From positions 1-14,772 of the forward strand of contig JAQUOM010000031.1 of NCBI GenBank assembly GCA_028717105.1: DNA of 14,772 nucleotides, in the 5' to 3' direction. Below are positions 1 to 7,237 of this stretch, in pieces. This stretch comes from Candidatus Omnitrophota bacterium. Lineage in GTDB: Bacteria > Omnitrophota > Gorgyraeia > Velamenicoccales > Velamenicoccaceae. The position numbers were made by a program, and so were the translations under genes. The notes beneath the pieces are model-generated. The model was not told where the DNA came from, did not search any database, and saw only the letters and a list, made by a program, of their open reading frames with translations. Position 1 is the stretch's first letter, and the number at the start of each line of letters is the position of its first letter.

Positions 1-118
1 TGACACCGTGACGGTCAGAGTAACGGATAAAAAGGGAGAGAGGACGATCGCGATCTCCCTGGGAAACATTAACAAAGCAAAGCAGGTCGTTGGTCCCGCG
101 AACAAGCAGGACCGTTAA
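1..118 (+). CDS. rimP: Ribosome maturation factor RimP, C-terminal fragment
   Basis: Only the last 38 codons are inside the window. Reading from base 2, the frame runs open from the left edge to a TAA at 116-118. The visible peptide ends in a beta-rich segment (TVTVRVTDKKGERTIAISL) followed by NINKAKQVV. This matches the usual end of the RimP C-terminal SH3-like domain, where a short strand pair is followed by an 'I-x-K-A-x-x-V' tail. RimP helps mature the 30S subunit and is normally encoded directly before nusA, as here. The identification rests on this short match plus gene order. The N-terminal part is cut off by the window edge. Confidence 0.65.
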   Translation, partial: DTVTVRVTDKKGERTIAISLGNINKAKQVVGPANKQDR

Positions 119-121
119 ACG

Positions 122-145
122 GGGCCGCGGGATGGTGAGCGGCCC
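122..145 (+). other. GC-rich hairpin in the rimP-nusA spacer
   Basis: GGGCCGC (122-128) pairs perfectly with GCGGCCC (139-145) around a 10-nt loop, just after the rimP stop. No T-tract follows, so it is not a standard intrinsic terminator. It could be a processing site or an attenuating structure in the nusA leader. The function is unknown. Confidence 0.4.
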
Positions 146-176
146 GGTCCCTGAGCGCTTCCTCGAGTTTAGATTT

Positions 177-202
177 AGGGTAAGCGAGGGGGAAAATACC
201 CT
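177..202 (+). other. Second hairpin upstream of nusA
   Basis: AGGGTA (177-182) pairs with TACCCT (197-202) around a purine-rich loop. It ends 12 nt before the nusA Shine-Dalgarno, so folding could affect initiation. This is only a base-pairing observation. Confidence 0.3.
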
Positions 203-214
203 TATAGGCAAATT

Positions 215-220
215 AAGGAG
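215..220 (+). promoter_or_regulatory. Strong ribosome binding site of nusA
   Basis: AAGGAG stands 5 nt before the ATG at 226. It is one of only two consensus Shine-Dalgarno sites in the window (the other precedes the STT3 gene), and it fixes the nusA start. Confidence 0.8.
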
Positions 221-225
221 CTTTT

Positions 226-1395
226 ATGAGCAGTGAATTACTGGCAATTCTGGACCATATTGAACGCGAGCGCGGCGTGAGCCGTGAAGTTCTTATTCAG
301 GCGGTCGAATCCGCCATGGTGAGCGCCGTCAAGAAGGCGATCGGCGCCAAAAGCACGGAGAACATCCGGGTCACCATTGACAGGACCGACGGTAAGATCC
401 GGGCGTTCATGGATGAGCAGGAAGTCAAGTCTATGGATTTCGGCCGCATCGCGGCGCAGACCGCCAAGCAAGTGATCATCCAAAAAATCCGCGAGGCGGA
501 AAAGGACGTGATCTTCAACGAGTTCAGCGCCAAGGTCGGCGATATCGTCAGCGGGACGGTTTACCGTTTTGACAAAGGCAATATTATCGTGGATCTTTTG
601 GGGAAGGCCGAAGGTATCCTGCCGAAGCGCGAGCAGTCGCCCCGCGACGATTTTCGCCAGGGGCAGAGGGTTCGCGCCTATGTTCTGGAAGTCAAGAGGG
701 AAACGAAGGGGCCGCAGATCATCCTTTCGCGCACCAGCCCTTTCTTCGTCAAAAAACTCTTCGAGCTGGAAGTTCCTGAGATATTTGAAGGGATCGTCGA
801 GATCAGGTCGATCTCGCGGGAAGCCGGAGAGCGGACCAAGATCGCCGTCTGGTCGAAAGACGAGAAGGTGGATTGCGTGGGCGCCTGCGTGGGCATGCGC
901 GGTTCGCGTGTCAAAGATATTGTCACGGAGCTCCAGGGTGAGAAGATCGATATTATTCGCTGGAGCGACGATTTGCGCGAATATATCACGGCGGCCTTGT
1001 CGCCGGCCAAGATCACGGAGATCCGGCTGGATAAAGACGTCGAGAAGGCCCAGGTCATCGTTCCCGATGATCAGCTTTCTTTGGCGATCGGAAAACACGG
1101 CCAGAATGTGCGCCTGGCTTCAAAGTTGACCGGCTGGGAACTGGACATCCGCACGCGTCAGGAAATCGTCCAGGAAAAGGAAGAGGCCAAAAAGACCCGT
1201 GCGCAAATGACCCTGGATGGCGTCGGAGAAAAAGTCCTGGATGCCCTGATCGACGCAGGGCTGGATTCTTTAGAGAAGATCAAGGACGCGTCGGTCGATC
1301 GGTTGACGCAGATCAAAGGCATTGGCGCCAAAAAGGCCGAGAAGATCATCGAGGCGGCCAAAGAAAGGTTGTCTAGAGACAATGAGAGTGCATGA
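226..1395 (+). CDS. nusA: Transcription termination/antitermination factor NusA (short N-terminal domain)
   Basis: NusA binds RNA polymerase and nascent RNA in the cytoplasm and modulates pausing, termination and antitermination. In order: a truncated N-terminal domain (1-100, with the landmark DFGRIAAQTAKQ at 71-82), an S1 domain (about 103-170), KH1 (GACVGMRG, 219-226), KH2 (AIGKHGQNVRLA, 287-298), and one C-terminal helix-hairpin-helix segment (about 325-385, with GVGEKV and KGIGAKKAEKI). The 389 aa are shorter than the E. coli protein, which has two acidic C-terminal repeats. By comparison with E. coli and Bacillus NusA, about 32 residues are also missing between IRAF (58-61) and DFGRI. 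The start is fixed by AAGGAG 5 nt upstream. Its end overlaps infB by 14 nt, in the conserved rimP-nusA-infB order. Confidence 0.95.
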   Translation: MSSELLAILDHIERERGVSREVLIQAVESAMVSAVKKAIGAKSTENIRVTIDRTDGKIRAFMDEQEVKSMDFGRIAAQTAKQVIIQKIREAEKDVIFNEFSAKVGDIVSGTVYRFDKGNIIVDLLGKAEGILPKREQSPRDDFRQGQRVRAYVLEVKRETKGPQIILSRTSPFFVKKLFELEVPEIFEGIVEIRSISREAGERTKIAVWSKDEKVDCVGACVGMRGSRVKDIVTELQGEKIDIIRWSDDLREYITAALSPAKITEIRLDKDVEKAQVIVPDDQLSLAIGKHGQNVRLASKLTGWELDIRTRQEIVQEKEEAKKTRAQMTLDGVGEKVLDALIDAGLDSLEKIKDASVDRLTQIKGIGAKKAEKIIEAAKERLSRDNESA

Positions 1396-3550
1396 ATTAG
1401 CCAAAGAATTGGGTCTGACGAGCAAAGATCTCCTGGGCCGTCTTAAAGAGAGGCATATCGAGGCCAAGGGGCACATGGCGAGTCTTGATGAAGACGTCGT
1501 GAAACTTTTCTTAGAGGAGCGGCAGGCCAAGACCGGCCAGCCCGTCGCCGTCGCCGGCAAGAGACTGGACGGCGCATCGTCCTCTGTTAAGACAAGGAGA
1601 ACTGCGGATAAGAGAGAAAAAGCGGAGACGGGAAGGAAATCCGTGTCTGCGCCGGCATCTGCGCCTGCCGCGCAGGCACCGGCCGTCAAGACAAAAGAGG
1701 GCGGTGTTTCGGCGACGCCCCATGCGGAGGCGCCTGCCGTTGTTTCCGAGACGGCTGTCGGAGAAGCTCCGTCGGAAACAGAAGGGGCCTTGAAACCCCT
1801 GGAAGTCAAAGTTCCGATTTCCGTCAAGGACCTGGCAGAGGCGTTGCATATCAGGACGAGCGACCTGATCAAATTTTTAATGCTCAAGCTCAAGCTCTTG
1901 GCCAACATCAACCAGAGCTTAAGCCAGGAGATCGCGGCCGAAGTCTTGAGGGCTCACGGTTATGAATTGGTTCTGCCGGAGGAACCCGAAGAGGTCGTCC
2001 ATAAGTCTAAAAAAGCCGGCAAGGGCGACTCGTGGAAGGCCCGTTCGCCTATCGTGACGTTCATGGGGCATGTTGATCACGGAAAAACATCTCTTTTAGA
2101 CATGATCCGCCGCGCCAAGGTCGCAGAGTCCGAACACGGCGGGATCACGCAGCATATCGGGGCCTATGAGGTCAGGCTTTCGAAGGGCCGCATTACATTT
2201 CTGGATACCCCGGGCCACGAGGCGTTTACGGCCATGCGCGCCAGGGGTGCCAACGCGACGGATATTGTCGTCCTGGTTGTCGCCGTTGATGACGGTATCA
2301 TGCCGCAGACCATTGAGGCTTACGACCATGCCAAGGCCGCTGGAGTCCCGATCATCGTCGCCATGAATAAGATTGATAAGCCCCAGGCCAACCTGGACCG
2401 GCTTAAGAAACAGTTGAGCGATATCGGTTTGATGCCCGAGGACTGGGGAGGAAAAACCATTGCCGTAGGCGTCTCCGCCAAAACAGGGGAAGGGATCGAC
2501 CGGCTTCTGGAGATGATCCTGCTTGAGTCGGAGATGTTGGAGCTTAAGGCGCCGTATGACCAGGAAGCGACGGGGATCGTCATCGAGGCCAAAATGAGCA
2601 AGGGCCGGGGGCCCGTGGCGACCGTGCTCGTCCAGCAAGGGACATTACTGACCGGGGATTTTGTGATCGCCGGATACCAGAGCGGGCGCGTGAAGGCGAT
2701 GACCAACGATCTGCGCCAGTCTGTGGAGAGCGGCCTTCCATCGCAGCCGGTAGAAATCACCGGTTTATCCGGCGTGCCGGAGGCCGGCGACCGTTTCTAT
2801 GTGGTACGCGACGAGAAAAAGGCGCGCGAGATCGTCGACCAGAAGCAGGAGGAGGTCAGGCGTCAACGGCTGGAGCCGACGCATAAGACCCATCTGCGCT
2901 TAGAAGACCTTCACAAGGAGATCAAAGCGGGTTCCATTAAACAGCTCAACATTATTTTAAAAGCGGATGTCCAGGGGTCTTTGGAAGCGATCGAGGATTC
3001 CTTGAACAAGATCGGTTCTTCCGAGGTACAGATCAGCGCCATGCATAAGGGCGTCGGGCCGATCAATACTTCGGACGTGATCCTGGCCGATGCCTCCAAC
3101 GCCGTCGTCATCGGGTTTAACGTCGAGCCTGACGATCAGGCCAAGGAGTTCGCGCAAAAAGAGGGCATCGATATCCGCACGTATCGGGTCATTTATGAGA
3201 TCTTCAACGATATGAAGGCCGCGCTTGAAGGGATGCTGGCGCCCAGGATTAAGAAGATCTTTGTCGGCCGCGCCGAAGTCCGCAAAGTCTTTTCACTGTC
3301 GAAACACGGCATCGTGGCCGGGTCTTTCGTCAGAAAAGGCAAGATCGTCCGCAGCGGGCAGGCGGCGGTTGTGCGTAACGGCCAGGTCGTCTACGAGGGC
3401 AAGATCGCCGCCCTGAAGCGTTTTAAGGATGATGTGCGCGACGTTGCCGAAGGCTTTGAGTGCGGGATCTCCCTGGTCGGTTTTCAAGATATCAAAGAAG
3501 GGGATTTCATCGATGCGTTTGAGATCGAACAGGTCGCACGCAAGCTTTAG
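1382..3550 (+). CDS. infB: Translation initiation factor IF-2
   Basis: IF-2 is the GTPase that delivers initiator fMet-tRNA to the 30S subunit and promotes 50S joining. The protein is 722 aa from ATG 1382. It has an N-terminal IF2_N module (MRVHELAKELGL, 1-45), an Ala/Pro/Lys/Glu-rich linker, a second IF2_N-like module (about 143-195), then the GTPase domain with G1 GHVDHGKT (229-236), G3 DTPGHEAF, G4 NKID and a SAKTGEGID G5 region. The EF-Tu-like and C-terminal IF-2 domains follow. The frame is open further upstream, but MRVHELAKELG is the family's typical start. The ATG lies inside the end of nusA (14-nt overlap), which suggests translational coupling. The usual downstream partners rbfA and truB are absent; trpS follows instead. 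Confidence 0.96.
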   Translation: MRVHELAKELGLTSKDLLGRLKERHIEAKGHMASLDEDVVKLFLEERQAKTGQPVAVAGKRLDGASSSVKTRRTADKREKAETGRKSVSAPASAPAAQAPAVKTKEGGVSATPHAEAPAVVSETAVGEAPSETEGALKPLEVKVPISVKDLAEALHIRTSDLIKFLMLKLKLLANINQSLSQEIAAEVLRAHGYELVLPEEPEEVVHKSKKAGKGDSWKARSPIVTFMGHVDHGKTSLLDMIRRAKVAESEHGGITQHIGAYEVRLSKGRITFLDTPGHEAFTAMRARGANATDIVVLVVAVDDGIMPQTIEAYDHAKAAGVPIIVAMNKIDKPQANLDRLKKQLSDIGLMPEDWGGKTIAVGVSAKTGEGIDRLLEMILLESEMLELKAPYDQEATGIVIEAKMSKGRGPVATVLVQQGTLLTGDFVIAGYQSGRVKAMTNDLRQSVESGLPSQPVEITGLSGVPEAGDRFYVVRDEKKAREIVDQKQEEVRRQRLEPTHKTHLRLEDLHKEIKAGSIKQLNIILKADVQGSLEAIEDSLNKIGSSEVQISAMHKGVGPINTSDVILADASNAVVIGFNVEPDDQAKEFAQKEGIDIRTYRVIYEIFNDMKAALEGMLAPRIKKIFVGRAEVRKVFSLSKHGIVAGSFVRKGKIVRSGQAAVVRNGQVVYEGKIAALKRFKDDVRDVAEGFECGISLVGFQDIKEGDFIDAFEIEQVARKL

Positions 3551-3701
3551 CAAAAGTCGCAAGGTCACGCGTAAAAAACATAAAATAGTAATTGGATAAA
3601 ACAAAAAAACCGTACTTTGATATTGTTCTTTTTATCTGTTTTTTTAACTCCTATTTTCAATTTTAAGACTTGTGACAAGTGACGCGTGTCTTTGACCCCA
3701 T
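3551..3701. other. AT-rich intergenic region between infB and trpS
   Basis: These 151 bases are strikingly AT-rich beside their GC-rich neighbours. A run of seven A plus C (3603-3610) is complementary to G plus seven T (3638-3645). There is no GC-rich hairpin followed by T, so I do not call an intrinsic terminator. A promoter for trpS is plausible here because the operon changes theme, but no clear -35/-10 pair at correct spacing is visible. No gene is present. Confidence 0.5.
3668..3680. repeat. Perfect 6-bp inverted repeat upstream of trpS
   Basis: ACTTGTGACAAGT is a palindrome with 6-bp arms around one G, starting 34 bp before the trpS ATG. It is followed by GTGACGCGTG, so GTGAC occurs twice. 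It could be an operator or part of a dispersed repeat. There is one copy in the window, so neither can be shown. Confidence 0.35.
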
Positions 3702-4691
3702 ATGATGAAAAAGCGTATATTAAGCGGCATGAGACCGACAGGGCCTCTGCACTTGGGACACCTGGTAGGCGCGCTCGATAACTGGGTCCGCCTGCAGGAG
3801 GAGTACCAGTGTTTTTTTATGGCGGCGGACTGGCACGCGCTCATGAGCGAATACGAAGATCCCCGCAGGATCTCTTCGTATGTTTATGAGAACGTGGCGG
3901 ATTGGCTCGCTTCAGGGGTCGATCCTGAAAAGTCCGTGATCTTCGTTCAATCCCAGGTCGCCGAGCACGTGGAGCTCTTGTTGGCTTTTGCCGTCTTGAC
4001 GCCCCTGGGGCTCCTGGAGCGCTGCCCGACGTATAAGGAGCAGATGAGGGAATTGGCGGACAGGCATGTGGCGACATACGCTTTCCTCGGGTATCCCGTC
4101 CTGCAGGCCGCCGATATTGCGCTCTATAAGGCTCACGCCGTTCCCGTCGGAGAAGATCAGCTGCCGCACCTGGAACTGACCCGGCAGATCGTGCGGAAAT
4201 TCAATAACCTCTACGGTGAAATTTTTCCTGAACCGAAACCCCTCTTGACGCAGATGTCTCGTTTCCTGGGGCTCGACGGCCGCAAGATGAGCAAGAGTTA
4301 CGGTAATTTCATCGCGCTTTGCGACGAGCCGAGCGATATCAGAAAGAAGGTCCAGGGAATGTTTACGGATCCCCAACGGGTTCGCAAGACCGATCCGGGG
4401 CATCCGGAACAATGCAATGTTCGCCGTTATTATGATGTTTTTTCTCCGGCGGATGTCGCCGATCTCGCCAAGGCCTGCAAAGAGGCGCAGGTAGGGTGCA
4501 CGGAGTGCAAAAAAATGCTCGGCGAAAAGTTGGTGGCGCTGTTGGGGCCGCACCAGGAACGGCGGCGGCAATATCTGCAGCAGAAGAAGACGCTTTGTGA
4601 TATTCTGGAATCCGGACGTCAACGCGCCCAAGAGACGGCCCGTAAAACCATGGACGAGGTCAGGAGTTCTATCGGGCTTGTCCATCGTTAG
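3702..4691 (+). CDS. trpS: Tryptophanyl-tRNA synthetase
   Basis: This class I aminoacyl-tRNA synthetase charges tRNA-Trp with tryptophan using ATP. The 329 aa match the family's usual length. The Rossmann-fold signature HLGH (17-20, in TGPLHLGH) and the KMSKS loop (195-199, in DGRKMSKSYGN) are both intact, as are the conserved GEDQ-PH-ELTR segment around 150-161 and a VRRYYDVF / VGCTECKK region toward the C terminus. Two in-frame ATGs begin the gene (3702 and 3705). Neither has a good Shine-Dalgarno, so the exact start is uncertain by one codon. A trpS-scpA arrangement follows, with an 85-bp gap. Confidence 0.96.
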   Translation: MMKKRILSGMRPTGPLHLGHLVGALDNWVRLQEEYQCFFMAADWHALMSEYEDPRRISSYVYENVADWLASGVDPEKSVIFVQSQVAEHVELLLAFAVLTPLGLLERCPTYKEQMRELADRHVATYAFLGYPVLQAADIALYKAHAVPVGEDQLPHLELTRQIVRKFNNLYGEIFPEPKPLLTQMSRFLGLDGRKMSKSYGNFIALCDEPSDIRKKVQGMFTDPQRVRKTDPGHPEQCNVRRYYDVFSPADVADLAKACKEAQVGCTECKKMLGEKLVALLGPHQERRRQYLQQKKTLCDILESGRQRAQETARKTMDEVRSSIGLVHR

Positions 4692-4776
4692 GCTCTTTAT
4701 TTTGGCAGAGGGTGTCAGGTTTATACTTTCGCGGCCCATGACGATTTGCCCATGAAGCTGCCGGAGCACGTGTTTC

Positions 4777-5541
4777 ATGTCCTACAAGGTAAAACTCGAG
4801 ATTTTTGAAGGCCCTCTGGACCTGCTTTTATATCTCATCCGAAAAGACGAGATCAACGTCTACGATATTCCCATCGCGACCATCCTGGAACAGTATATGC
4901 AGTATTTGGAATTGATGCGCCTTCTGGATTTGAACATCGCCGGGGAGTTTATCGTGATGGCGGCGACCCTCATGCATATCAAATCCAAAATGCTCCTGCC
5001 TCAGGAGACGAATCTGGAAGAAGAGATCCCGGAAGACGAGCGGGACCCGCGGGCAGAACTCGTCAAGCGTCTCCTGGAGTACCAGCAGTTCAAGGAGGCG
5101 GCGGAAGCGTTGCGGTTCAAAGAGCGCGCGCGCCAGGATATCTTCAAACGCCAGCCGGTCCTCGAAGACAAAGAGAGCGGGGAATCGTATTTCGAAGCCA
5201 GCCTCTTTGACCTTATCAGTGCATTTTCCAAGGCCCTCAAAGACGTCCCTAAAGAGCTTATTTACGAGGTCATCAAGGACGAGTTTACCGTTGAGGGCAA
5301 GGTGCACGATCTCCTCCATATGCTGGCAGAAACGCCCCATATCGAGCTCTCGCGGCTTTTTTCCGGCGCGCGAAGCAGGCTGGAAGCGATCGCGACATTC
5401 TTGGCGGTTCTGGAACTGATCCGTTTGAAGGAGGCCATCGTCGTGCAGAAGAGCGTCTTCGGCGAGATCGAGGTCTTCCGTAACCGGGCCAATATCGAGC
5501 CTCAGGCTTCCACGGAAGTCCGGGCGGCCCCAGAAACGTGA
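4777..5541 (+). CDS. scpA: Segregation and condensation protein A
   Basis: ScpA is the kleisin of the bacterial SMC condensin and bridges the Smc heads for chromosome segregation. The 254 aa are typical in length. The N-terminal signature is clear: EIFEGPLDLLLYLIRKDEIN (8-27), followed by DIPIATILEQY, then EFIVMAATLMHIKSKMLLP, which binds the Smc neck. An acidic linker (EEEIPEDERDPRAELVKRLL) leads to a C-terminal winged-helix part ending in ELIRLKEAI. The ATG follows a weak GGAG at 4763-4766. The usual partner scpB does not follow; ruvB starts 19 nt after the stop. Confidence 0.93.
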   Translation: MSYKVKLEIFEGPLDLLLYLIRKDEINVYDIPIATILEQYMQYLELMRLLDLNIAGEFIVMAATLMHIKSKMLLPQETNLEEEIPEDERDPRAELVKRLLEYQQFKEAAEALRFKERARQDIFKRQPVLEDKESGESYFEASLFDLISAFSKALKDVPKELIYEVIKDEFTVEGKVHDLLHMLAETPHIELSRLFSGARSRLEAIATFLAVLELIRLKEAIVVQKSVFGEIEVFRNRANIEPQASTEVRAAPET

Positions 5542-5560
5542 TTTTCCCTTTAAGGAAACC

Positions 5561-6592
5561 ATGGACGAAAAAGCCTTTTCTTTCGACGAGATCATCGCGC
5601 AAGGAGCGGCGAAGGCCGGGAACCTGACGTCCCGTCAGGAATCGGACGAGGACGCCGTTTTAAATATTTCCCTGCGTCCGGCTTCGCTGAATGAGTTTGT
5701 CGGACAGAAGGAGATCGTCGACAATCTCAGGCTGTCGGTGACGGCGGCCCGGCAGCGGACGGAACCTTTGGAACACGTCCTTTTGTGCGGTCCGCCGGGA
5801 TTAGGCAAGACGTGCCTGGCGACCATTATCGCCCATGAGATGGAGACGAAGATCACGTCGACCTCAGGCCCTGCGATCGAGCGCGCCGGAGACCTGATCG
5901 GCATCCTGACGAACCTCGAGACGGGCGATATTTTGTTTATCGACGAGATCCATCGCCTTTCCAAGGTTGTCGAGGAATTCCTGTATCCTGCTATGGAGAA
6001 TTTTCAGATCGATTTCGTCATCGATAAAGGCCCTTATGCCCGGACCATCAAATTCAACCTCAAGCGTTTCACGCTGGTGGGGGCCACGACCAGGAGCGGC
6101 CTGATCGGTTCGCCTTTGCGTTCGCGGTTCGGTATCCTGCACCACTTCGATTTTTACAAGGACGAAGACCTGGCGCGGATCATCAAGCGTTCCGCCTCGC
6201 TGTTAGGCATCGTCGTTGATGAAGACGGCGCGCGGGAGATCGCCCATCGCGCCCGCGGGACGCCCCGCATTGCCAACAGGCTGCTGCGGCGTGTCCGGGA
6301 TTACGCACAGGTCCACGGCACCGGCAAGATCACGCGCGGCGTCGCGGACCAGGCCCTCAAAGGCCTGGGGATCGACGAACATGGGCTCGATGATGCCGAC
6401 CGCCGCGTCCTGAAGACCATTCTGACGACGTATCAGGGCGGGCCTGTCGGTATCGAGACCTTGGCAGCCACCTTGAACGAGGAGCCCGACACGATCATCG
6501 ATACGATCGAACCGTATCTTCTCAAAGCCGGTTTTATCAAGCGCACATCCCGCGGCCGGGAAGCGACGGACCTTGCCCGTAAGATAGTATAG
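5561..6592 (+). CDS. ruvB: Holliday junction branch migration helicase RuvB
   Basis: RuvB is the AAA+ motor that, with RuvA, drives branch migration of Holliday junctions. It has 343 aa, as expected. Walker A is GPPGLGKT (77-84), Walker B DEIH (128-131), sensor 1 GATTRSG (174-180), the arginine-finger region PLRSRFG (185-191), and sensor 2 lies in GTPRIANRLLRRVRDYA. The C-terminal winged helix is complete (PVGIETLAATLNEEPDTI ... TSRGREAT). AAGGA at 5552-5556 supports ATG 5561. ruvA and ruvC are not in the window. RuvB genes often stand near queA and tgt, which fits the genes downstream. Confidence 0.97.
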   Translation: MDEKAFSFDEIIAQGAAKAGNLTSRQESDEDAVLNISLRPASLNEFVGQKEIVDNLRLSVTAARQRTEPLEHVLLCGPPGLGKTCLATIIAHEMETKITSTSGPAIERAGDLIGILTNLETGDILFIDEIHRLSKVVEEFLYPAMENFQIDFVIDKGPYARTIKFNLKRFTLVGATTRSGLIGSPLRSRFGILHHFDFYKDEDLARIIKRSASLLGIVVDEDGAREIAHRARGTPRIANRLLRRVRDYAQVHGTGKITRGVADQALKGLGIDEHGLDDADRRVLKTILTTYQGGPVGIETLAATLNEEPDTIIDTIEPYLLKAGFIKRTSRGREATDLARKIV

Positions 6593-6605
6593 TCACTCTG
6601 TTTTG

Positions 6606-6627
6606 TCCGGCTGTCCTGTTTGCCGGA
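6606..6627 (+). other. Hairpin in the ruvB-queH spacer
   Basis: TCCGGC (6606-6611) pairs perfectly with GCCGGA (6622-6627) around a 10-nt loop. No T-run follows. It may be only a weak structural element between ruvB and queH. Confidence 0.25.
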
Positions 6628-6653
6628 GAGACGCAAAAATCCCCACTCCTGCC

Positions 6654-7208
6654 ATGAAGGTTTTACTGCATATGTGTTGCGGACCCTGTGCGATCGCCCC
6701 TGTGGGCCTTTTGCGGGAAGAAGGCTTCGAGGTCGAGGGATTCTTCTATAATCCCAACATCCATCCTTATTCCGAATATATCAAGCGCTACGAAGCCGTC
6801 TTGGCCGCCAGCGAACGCCTGGACCTGAATACCATTTATCACCGGTATGACTTTGAGCATTTCTTAAAGGTCGTTTCTTGCGTGGAAGACCGCGTTCGCC
6901 AGCATAGCCTGTGCTGGCGTATTCGTCTGGAAGAGACGGCCAGGGCCGCACGCGCCCACGGAGCGGGTGCGTTCACGACGACGCTTTTGAGCAGCCCGTA
7001 CCAGGATGTCCTGGAAATCACGCGCCTGGGGCGCGAGATCGCCGCCGCCGAAGGCCTTGAATTTGTGATGAGGGATTTCCGCAAAGGATTTGCGCAATCC
7101 CATAAGCTTTCCAGAGAATGGGAATTGTATCATCAGAATTACTGCGGTTGTGTCTATTCTGAAAAAGAGGCGATTGAGCAAAGGGCCAAAAAAGGCCTCA
7201 CGTCTTAA
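6654..7208 (+). CDS. queH: Epoxyqueuosine reductase QueH (DUF208 family)
   Basis: QueH reduces epoxyqueuosine in tRNA to queuosine, the last step of the pathway, and is a non-homologous alternative to QueG. Family marks are LLHMCCGPCA (4-13), FFYNPNIHPYSEY, the TTLLSSPYQD segment, and the closing YCGCVYSE. Starting at ATG 6654 gives 184 aa with the usual N terminus. An upstream TTG at 6603 would add 17 residues without homology, so I do not use it. No strong ribosome binding site is visible. One oddity: where QueH proteins carry R-C-x-x-C, this one has Q-H-S-L-C (QHSLCWRIRLEETA), so a conserved cysteine is His. queA and tgt of the same pathway lie downstream. Confidence 0.87.
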   Translation: MKVLLHMCCGPCAIAPVGLLREEGFEVEGFFYNPNIHPYSEYIKRYEAVLAASERLDLNTIYHRYDFEHFLKVVSCVEDRVRQHSLCWRIRLEETARAARAHGAGAFTTTLLSSPYQDVLEITRLGREIAAAEGLEFVMRDFRKGFAQSHKLSREWELYHQNYCGCVYSEKEAIEQRAKKGLTS

Positions 7209-7237
7209 GGTCTTAGGCAAGAACAAAAGCTTTTAAT
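7202..7237 (+). repeat. Dispersed repeat copy 1, left part
   Basis: These 36 bases match, at 33/36, the reverse complement of 13825-13860. The differences are three transitions. Together with 7376-7404 they reconstitute the uninterrupted 65-bp copy 2. The repeat starts 7 bases before the end of queH (its last codons lie in it). Confidence 0.8.

Noticed and set aside
238..1098. 286-residue open frame on the minus strand across nusA
   Set aside because: It mirrors the codon pattern of nusA, has no ribosome binding site or recognisable domain, and lies wholly within a certain gene.
4722..4727. TATACT as a -10 box for scpA
   Set aside because: The only -35-like string (TTGGCA at 4703-4708) leaves a spacer of about 14, too short for a normal housekeeping promoter.
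3912..4778. 288-residue minus-strand frame across trpS
   Set aside because: It is antisense to a complete trpS with intact HLGH and KMSKS motifs. The composition looks like a reverse-strand shadow.
4828..5595. 255-residue minus-strand frame across scpA
   Set aside because: It has no family features and is fully explained by the opposite-strand gene.
6603..6653. Upstream TTG extension of queH carrying a CPVC motif
   Set aside because: There is no ribosome binding site, the 17 residues are not family-like, and the hairpin at 6606-6627 falls here. MKVLLHMCCGPC is the normal start.
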